A DNA stretch of 64,000 nt, from the NCBI RefSeq assembly GCF_011745365.1, contig NW_024468911.1:4706759-4770758 (forward strand), read 5' to 3'. Numbering within the stretch: position 1 is the first letter of the stretch; each line of letters opens with the position of its first letter. The DNA is from Cryphonectria parasitica EP155. Its lineage: Eukaryota; Ascomycota; Sordariomycetes; Diaporthales; Cryphonectriaceae. The translations under genes and the position numbers were made by a program. This document shows positions 57,119 through 64,000 of this stretch, one piece after another. The notes beneath the pieces are model-generated. The model saw nothing but the letters and a program-made list of their open reading frames with translations. It made no database searches and was not told where the DNA came from.

Positions 57119-59777
57119 ATGGATCATCATCAGTCAAGAGGGGAACCCTCGAAACCGAGATATAATCCTATGCCCATCGGAGGCCCGGATCGACCACCCA
57201 TTACACAGTCATCGCCCAGCCCAGGGACCATCTATGCCTCGACGCCAGGACACAAGGATAGCTACTATGACCGCAGCGAGAGGCGCTCCGTGGACCCCAG
57301 CCTGAACAACAACGACGACATCAACAACCCCAAAGACAGCAGCAGCCCGCCCGCCACCAGGGGGAGTGGAGGCCCAGCAGCCTTGTCCAGCTGGAGACGT
57401 GATTCTGATTATCCACCCGAGCCTCCAAGTGCGACGGCCACAGACTACACAGACCGCAACTCGACCACGACCACGACCACCACTCTTACTGGCTATCCTG
57501 AGTCGAGAGGCTATGCCTTCAGTAGTGGGGTCGTCGACGGCGATGGTGAGCCGCAGAAGAAGAGACAGAAGCGCAACAAACCGACTCTGTCATGCTTCGA
57601 GTGCGTGGAGAGGAAAACCAAGGTAAGCTTTCATTCATTTGGCCTCCCCTGATTGTTGTTGTGTTGTGTGTGCGCGTTTGTTATATCAGCAATTGGCCCT
57701 GGTCTTCTTATTCCTTTTTTTTCTTTCTCTCTTCTTCTTTTCTTTGGGACGACATTCTTTCTCTGTATCCCTTTCTTGCTGCTTGCTTCTTCTGTTGGTT
57801 CAGCTGAACTACATACGATGCCGACAACCAGCTTCACCCTCGTCTCTGCATCATGAACTTCACCTAAATCTCCAGCGGTGCAAGGGACAAAGTAAAGTGA
57901 TTGATGACGACGACGATGACGACGATCAAGATGTCGACCCCTCTCCCATCGTTCTGCCACACGCACCAACGCTCATGTTACCATCTCGTGATGGTTTGTA
58001 TCTCCCTCCTTTTCACACAGCTGACATGGCCATAGTGTGATCGGGGTCGGCCAAACTGCCTCGCATGTATCAAGAGGCAGACGGAGTGTCGGTACGCTCA
58101 GGTGGCCAACCTCCTGGAAGAGACATCTCGGGCATCCGCCAGCGGCAGGCGGACGACTAAGCCGCCCAAGAAGAAGCCTGGGCCAGTGATGAACCCGAGG
58201 TCAGCCATCCCTAACATCGCAGACCGCGGTGTGTTCTCCACCAACAACTACCTTAGCAGGGCCGCGGTCGCCCTCTCAACGGGCCTCCTGTCCAACATCC
58301 CCTACTCGCTGGCCACAGGCTCCAACATTTTTGGCATCGGGGCCGGCCACCCTTTTACCAACATCTGGACGCGCAACTGGGGCCTTGACGAGGTCATAGT
58401 TATGATGCCCAACAAGGTCCAGTGCGACATCCTCCTGACGCGCTACTTTGAGTGTGTCGACCCTGTCTATCCCATGCTGCACCGCCAGGCCTTCCTCGAT
58501 GAGTATGACCACTTTTGGGCTCTCTCCGTCGAAGAGCGGTGCCAGTCGGACCCGGCCTTTGTGGCCCTCATGTTTGTCATGTACGGCCTCGGCACCCAGT
58601 TTCAGCGTATCCCCAACAGCAACGAGCAGTCCAAGGCCAACACCGCCGAGATGTACGCCTCGGCGGCGAACCAGGCCCTCCGCGCCGCCTCGTACCTGTC
58701 GTGCGCCTCCATCCGCTCCATCCAGGCCATGGTGCTGATGGTCTACTTCCTCATCAACGACAACCACGCCAGCGACGGCTGGGCCTTTGCCGGCATTCTC
58801 ATGCGCCAGTCGTACGCCATGGGCCTGCACCGCGACCCCAACATTGTCACACCCGAGGCCACAGCCTTTGAGAAGAACGAGCGCCGCAAGCTGTGGCAGG
58901 CCGTCCTCCTGCAGGACACCTTCATGACTGTCCTGCTGTCTCTGCCCCCCAACGCCACCCACACCGATGTCAACGTCGACGACCTCTACGACGAACCCGC
59001 CGAGGCCTACACCACCCACAACGGTACCAGCCACGCCACTACCGACACCGCCTACATTCGCGGCAGCTGGACCCTGGCCAACCTCGTCCAGGAGTCCATC
59101 TGCAGCCCCCGCTGCCTCGACATGCCCATCTGTGCGACCCCGCGCCACAAGACCAAGCTTGTTGCCGACTTCCGCGCCGTCTACCGCTCCTTTCCAGACG
59201 TCTTCCGCTCTTGGGACGCCGAAAGCCTCACCTCCCTCGCCATCCAGGACAGCCGTGCCGTCCGCCAGACCCTGTTCCTCACCAGCAACTACTTCCACAA
59301 CCTCATGCTCGTCCACGCCAGCGAGAGCACCGAGGTCCCCGTCAATGTCCGCGGCACCCTCGAGGCCGCCCACGAGGCCATGAACGCCTTCTTCATGCTC
59401 TTCACCCTCTTCGAGCAAGAGGCCCGCACCTGGTGGGTCTTTAGCCACCGAGCCTTCCTCGAGGCCATGTGTATCGGCAGCGTCCTGCGCGAGACAGCAA
59501 AAGAGCCAGGCGGGGACGAGACTGTTGCAAAAGATCAGCTTTTTGTCAGGGGCAAGGGCGACATTAGTAAGTTTCCATTACCACAACAACGCCCAAATCA
59601 TCATCATCATTACCAACAACATCTTGGCAATTTGGCTGACTGGGGCGGCCCCTTTCGGATGGGGGCAAAAACTTAAAAACAGATCGCATGGTCCAGATCA
59701 TGAACCGCATGGGCGAAGGCGAAGACGGCTCCGACGTGGCGAGGACGAGGGCGCAGGTGCTGAGCGAGTTTTTATGA
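57119..59777 (+). CDS. Zn2Cys6 transcription factor with fungal-specific TF domain
   Basis: Three exons, 57119-57622, 58036-59566 and 59683-59777, give 709 aa. The Zn2Cys6 cluster has Cys at about 159, 162, 169, 176, 179 and 186 (spacing 2-6-6-2-6) and is preceded by a basic KKRQKRNK stretch. It is split by the first intron between the second and third Cys. A Pro/Ser/Thr-rich disordered arm of ~150 residues precedes it. The fungal_trans regulatory domain follows from about residue 275. It contains YFECVDPVYPMLHRQAF, the typical 'first-helix' block, and YAMGLHRDP, then ERRKLWQ. This class binds paired CGG half-sites and activates or represses metabolic genes in the nucleus. The target pathway cannot be told from the sequence. 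The first intron (413 bp) is unusually long for this window. The last exon adds a short C-terminus ending SEFL. Confidence 0.88.
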
Positions 59778-61145
59778 TCATCATTCTATCCCTCCATCTG
59801 TTGCGTTCTATAGCATGTTTCTCTCATTCTCACTATACCTCCTCTTCTTCTTTCCTTCGATTTCCTTCCTCCAACACACATAGTCGATGGTGACTCATTA
59901 CAATGTCCATGTTCATTGCAAAAGGGGAAGGGATTGGTTGGCTGGGCTCACATTTGTTGTTGCTTGCATTTCCAGATGCTTACATGCCTTGCCATGCATG
60001 GTCTCACTCTCATAATAAACAGCGGACAAGAAAATAATCAAACAAACGCGACAGGATCTCTACAGAATGAGAAATGGAGATTTGTACAGCCCTGGACTAC
60101 GTATCTACCTGTGATGACTAACCTTAGAGCCCCAGGGGTGCAGCATGTCATCAAGCTCGTTGCCAATCAGAAACCAACATCTGCCGGGGTCTGTAAACAG
60201 AGTCATGTTGTTTCCCCATTCCCCACCTCTCATCGCATAAAAAGAGATGTGCTGTCTAATGTCATTCATTGCCTCATGGGCTGGTCTATAAGCCATCTCC
60301 ATAGTGTCCTGTTGCAAGCGACCTCAACTGGCCTGATGTAGATGTCCTCCCCTAATCCCATGTCTCCAAAGCTAGGCATCAGGCCTGAAAGAAATGAACA
60401 AGTCCGAGTAGCAGGTTATGCTGATAAACGGTTTCCCACACTGCCCAGGAGACATGACTCCCTTTCGAGGCTCTTGCCCAAAAACCCTGGTCCCTGTATG
60501 CCAGAGTCGTGCCTCAGGATTGATGAGCAGTATCTGCCCTGGAACGTGCTTTGGTGTGTGTTGTGCCCTGGGTAAAGGGCAAAATCAAATCGAGTCCATT
60601 AAAGAGAAGTAATGGAAAAATGCTGACGAAACATGATAACTTGCTCGCTCGCTCCCTTCCTAATGTTGTGCCAACCTCGAGACAGTGCGTGCTGGGTTTC
60701 TGCACATGACCTTTCCCCCTCCCTCTAATCTGTACAAGTAATTTGATGTACCCGTGGTACCAAATGTGTTCATCTCTACAGAGTGAGAGAGAGAAGAACT
60801 GGTGCTGAGCAAGTGGGGCCCCTCGAATAAAAATTGACCACCTCACGTTTCTCAATGCCGGGGCAGCTGCACAACGTACCGGTCCTGCTCTAGAACCAAG
60901 ACCCCAGGTTCTGGCTCGTACCCTTGTTCCACCAAAACCACCACCTGGGATCCTGGTGGATATGAGCCTGATCTGAGGATAGAAGCGATAAGCTCATCAT
61001 ATGATTGGGTTTCACTCCGTAGTACATGTCGCCAGAATCTGGACGTCGTAGCCGTAGATCGGGAGAAAGAAGGTCGTGCTGAGAGGGGTGAGACGACTTG
61101 TCTCAGCGCCTCTCGAAGTGTCCGTGTTGGAGCTGGCTGCCTCCT
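59778..61145. other. Convergent intergenic spacer
   Basis: About 1.4 kb between the stops of two convergent genes. I see no coding frame of merit and assume 3' UTRs and neutral spacer. Confidence 0.55.
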
Positions 61146-62920
61146 CTAGGACCGCCGCCGACTCTGACTACTGTTGTGACTGTTCCCGCCGCCACCGAAT
61201 CGATCTCGGAACCAGTTTATGGGGCCTCCTCCTCCTCCATGTCCGCCGTCCTCGCGTCCATCTCCAGAGCTGTGCCTGTTCCGATCGCCCCGCTGAGAAA
61301 CGTAACTCGACGAGTTCGTCCGACCAGCACGAGGACGAATAGGGGATCTATCCCTAGCGGACGATGCACCCGGCGGTGGGCTCGTGGGAGACCAGGAGTC
61401 CCGCCTAGGCGAGGTGGAAGAGGCGGGGACTTCAGTGTCAGGCCATCCGGCCCTCGCGGTCTCCCGGAGAACACGCGTCCGTCGTGATTGTTCCTCGTCT
61501 GTTCGCGGTGCAGATGAGCTGCTACCGCCGCCGGCCGCCCTAGAAGCCCAGGATCCATCACGGCCGCTGGGAGCGGTCCAGCCACCGAGAATGATGGGAT
61601 CGTTGCTTTGTCGCTGACGACCGAAGCTGCCGCGTCCACCGAGAACGCCAGAAAATCTAGGGCCATCAGGACGGTTTTCGAATGGGCTTGGACGTTGACT
61701 AAAGGGCCCGCCGGCAGCGTTTCCACCGGCTTGGGCATCGCGCGTCTCGATCGGCGCTCGGCAGATAGGACAGGTGTTGTGCTCGTTCAGCCACAGCACC
61801 ACACACTCCCCGTGAAACCAATGCTTGCAGGGCAATACGGTCACCTCGTCTCCGATGTTCATCTCATCTAAGCATATGGTGCACTCGGCCTTGCCGCTCT
61901 CGCCCGTCATTTCCTTGTCCAGCTTTTTCTTAAGTAGGTTGTTGATGGCTGTCTCGCTTGCGGGTGGCGCCGCGTTCGACTGGGGGCTGTTCTCCATCAG
62001 CTGCGTGATTATCCGGTCCAGAGCCTCCTGAGAATAGACGGCATCACCATGGACGGCATCCTGAGCGCCTACGCCCATACCGGGGCCGCCCAACAGGAGG
62101 GAGAACAGACCCTGCATGCCGCCATCGAGGCCTGGATGGCCTACGTTGGGGGCAAGGATGCCGCCGCCGCGCATGGCATGGCCAAAGATCCTATTCATAT
62201 AAGGTTGATTAGCATCGTGGCCCACCGGAGTAACCATGATCCCGAGACTGCTGGGCGGAGGGGCGAGGAGGAGGAGGAGGGAGGTACTCATACATGCCAA
62301 AGTTGTCTTCGAGGTCAGGGTCAGGGCCGTGCATCCCGCGGCCTCCAGAGCTGGTGGTGATAGAGAAGGTCGCACGCCCTCCTGGCGTGGTGTAGGTTCT
62401 TGTCTGGGTACCACCGCCTGCTCCACCGAAGAGGGCCTCGCGATCAGCTCGGAGGCTCGGGTCCATCGTATGTATGGGTCCCATGAGCATGTTCAAGGTC
62501 TCTGAGAAACGGGCGAATATCTCCTGCTCACTGCTGGGATCGGTCGGGCCTCGTCCGCCCTGACCACCGAAGTGGTTGTTTGGCGGCCGGTGCAAATGGT
62601 CGGGAGGAAATGCTTCATCTATGGGCTGCTCGCTTGGGTCTGGAAAGGAGCCAGGCGATGGCATCTCGTGATCGCGGGGGTCATGATTGGGGGAGATCTG
62701 TAGGCACTTTGTTAGACGATGTATTGCTATTCTGTATGTGTGGTTTGCGCCTCCTGTAGGAAGAGAGGAGATAGGAGACTAGACTTACAATTTCACAAAT
62801 CTCCCCCTGACACTCAGGGCAGTGTAGACCATGCTCATCCTTATACCACTCACTGTAGCAGCCATGGCAAAAAACAATCTCTCTGTCGTCGACAAATTCA
62901 AGATGGCCACTACGGGACAT
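61146..62920 (-). CDS. RING-H2 E3 ubiquitin ligase, RNF126/RNF115-like
   Basis: Three exons on the minus strand, 62920..62789, 62697..62294 and 62190..61146, give 526 aa. The frame upstream of 62920 is open but holds no ATG (only a GTG at 63043). An N-terminal C2-C2 zinc ribbon is seen as FCHGCYSEWYKDEHGLHCPEC (Cys 18, 21, 34, 37), like the ubiquitin-binding finger of mammalian RNF126. A long Gly/Pro/Ser-rich linker follows. The RING-H2 domain (C3-H2-C3) lies around residues 320-360, with ECTICLDEMNIGDEV, PCKHWFHGECVV and CPICRAP. The tail, over 150 residues, is Ser/Arg/Gly-rich and likely disordered. The enzyme would attach ubiquitin to misfolded or mislocalised cytosolic proteins together with an E2. 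The last intron has branch GCTAATC. Confidence 0.88.
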
Positions 62921-64000
62921 GTTGGCCTGCTGTTGTCGACGATATTGCTGCTCTTGGTTTCGTTGGTGTTGCTGATGGGCAACCAAGGCTGTAAGTCCAA
63001 GGCCTGCTAAGAGGCCGGCTGTGCGGAGAGCTCTGAACGCCACGGTGAATGGGAATGGAAAGGACCAGTGATTGGCAAGGCTCTGTTGATGTTTGGAGGT
63101 AGGGCGACGGGGTATCGTTACCGGTGGCTTGTTGGCTTGTCTGCTGACTATTCAACACAGAGTCACAAACGTCGACAGGAGGTAACCTTGGCTGATGCGT
63201 CCTGGGCAGAGTCACAAGTATTAGGTACCTTTGTAATCGTGGTAGTGCAAAAGGGTCACAAAAAGAAGGAGAAAAGAGAAGGCAAATCAACAAGGGACAA
63301 GGTATTAGGTTGTTTGTAGTGCAGTGCGTGGAGATGCAGGTGAGGGAAGACGGATGGATCGATGAGGTGATGAAGTTCAGGTCATGGAAACCTAACCTGG
63401 CGACGTCAAGTAGACAAGGTCCCCAAGCAGAGTGGTTGCTTAATGGCTAGCAGGGCACCTAGACAGGGATCGGTGAGGCCCACTTGTTTTTGGGAGACCG
63501 GGGGGCGTGGCGGGGTTGTTTAGCTGGCCCTAACTCTTCTCATACCCACAGCATTTTCTCTGACTTGCTACCTACTTAGGTTCACATTAGATGCAACAGC
63601 TCCTACTCACTCCCAGTAGCTTAGTCTACAGGCTACAGATATTTTGTGTGTGTGTGTGTGTGTGTGTCCAGCTGCCCAATCAAAGTCACAAGATAGCAGA
63701 CAGGGCAGGCAGATAGCAGGTCACCTCAATGAGGAGGGGAACGCCCAAGCTTCCCAGACCTGTGACATCCCGTTGAGGGACCACCTCAAGGAGGTAATGC
63801 AATTCAATTTATTGACTGGCCAGATCACACCAGCAAACATGCCTCTATCAAAATGCACCAGTACCTCATATTGACTGCTTGATATTCACAAGCAAGGAGC
63901 TCATTCAAAGGGAGAGTGCGCAGGATATAGACAAGCTGAATGTCTCAGGTCTCGGGGAATTTGAGTGCAGCACAGACTGGACTAAAGGCAGGAAGCCCAA
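62921..64000. other. RING gene 5' flank and intergenic DNA
   Basis: No further gene seen. A GT dinucleotide tract lies at about 63643-63667. The open frame from 63043 to 62920 is continuous with the RING gene but lacks an ATG, so I treat it as 5' UTR. Confidence 0.5.
63643..63667. repeat. (GT)n microsatellite
   Basis: About 12 GT units near the right end. Confidence 0.9.

Noticed and set aside
58276..59448. 390-codon antisense frame opposite the Zn2Cys6 gene
   Set aside because: Shadow of a GC-rich third-position coding exon, made almost entirely of Gly/Val/Asp/Glu/His.

Overview
The window looks like nuclear DNA from a filamentous ascomycete, most likely a Sordariomycete. Genes are 1-4 kb, separated by long low-complexity intergenic stretches. 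Most introns are short (about 50-130 bp) with GT-AG ends and CTAAC/CTAAT-type branch sites. The gene set (class VI-like chitin synthase, Hsp88, PTH11/rhodopsin-type membrane protein, Zn2Cys6 regulator with a fungal transcription-factor domain) is typical of that group. There are no operons, and I found no rRNA, tRNA or CRISPR.

Layout from left to right. 1-2647 is intergenic. 2648-6048 (-) is STU1/CLASP. 7293-8186 (+) is a plant/bacterial-type (BSP) metallopeptidase-like protein. 8542-9714 (-) is a conserved membrane-anchored hypothetical. 13010-15745 (+) is Hsp88 (Hsp110/Sse1). 16468-19917 (-) is eIF5B. 21071-24221 (-) is a chitin synthase. 27852-31889 (-) is UPF2/NMD2. 33688-34621 (-) is a Cys-motif hypothetical. 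36956-38674 (+) is the Obg-type GTPase MTG2. 38901-48069 (-) is a rhodopsin-fold membrane protein gene split by an LTR retrotransposon at 39556-47529. 52424-53266 (+) is a GNAT acetyltransferase. 57119-59777 (+) is a Zn2Cys6 transcription factor. 61146-62920 (-) is a RING-H2 E3 ligase of the RNF126/RNF115 type. The remaining stretches are intergenic.

Most genes are housekeeping: translation initiation, mRNA surveillance, chaperone, microtubule, mitochondrial ribosome and cell-wall functions. They appear functionally independent of one another.

The standout feature is the retrotransposon, a Ty3/gypsy chromovirus. It has apparently identical 233-bp LTRs, a 5-bp target duplication (CGTCT) and one uninterrupted 2299-codon Gag-Pol-chromodomain frame. 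It lies inside a coding exon of the membrane-protein gene, whose reading frame is otherwise perfect across the insertion. The second notable feature is a 207-bp intron in Hsp88 that is in frame and has no stop, so it can be retained. If retained, it adds a basic segment that looks like a bipartite nuclear-localisation signal.
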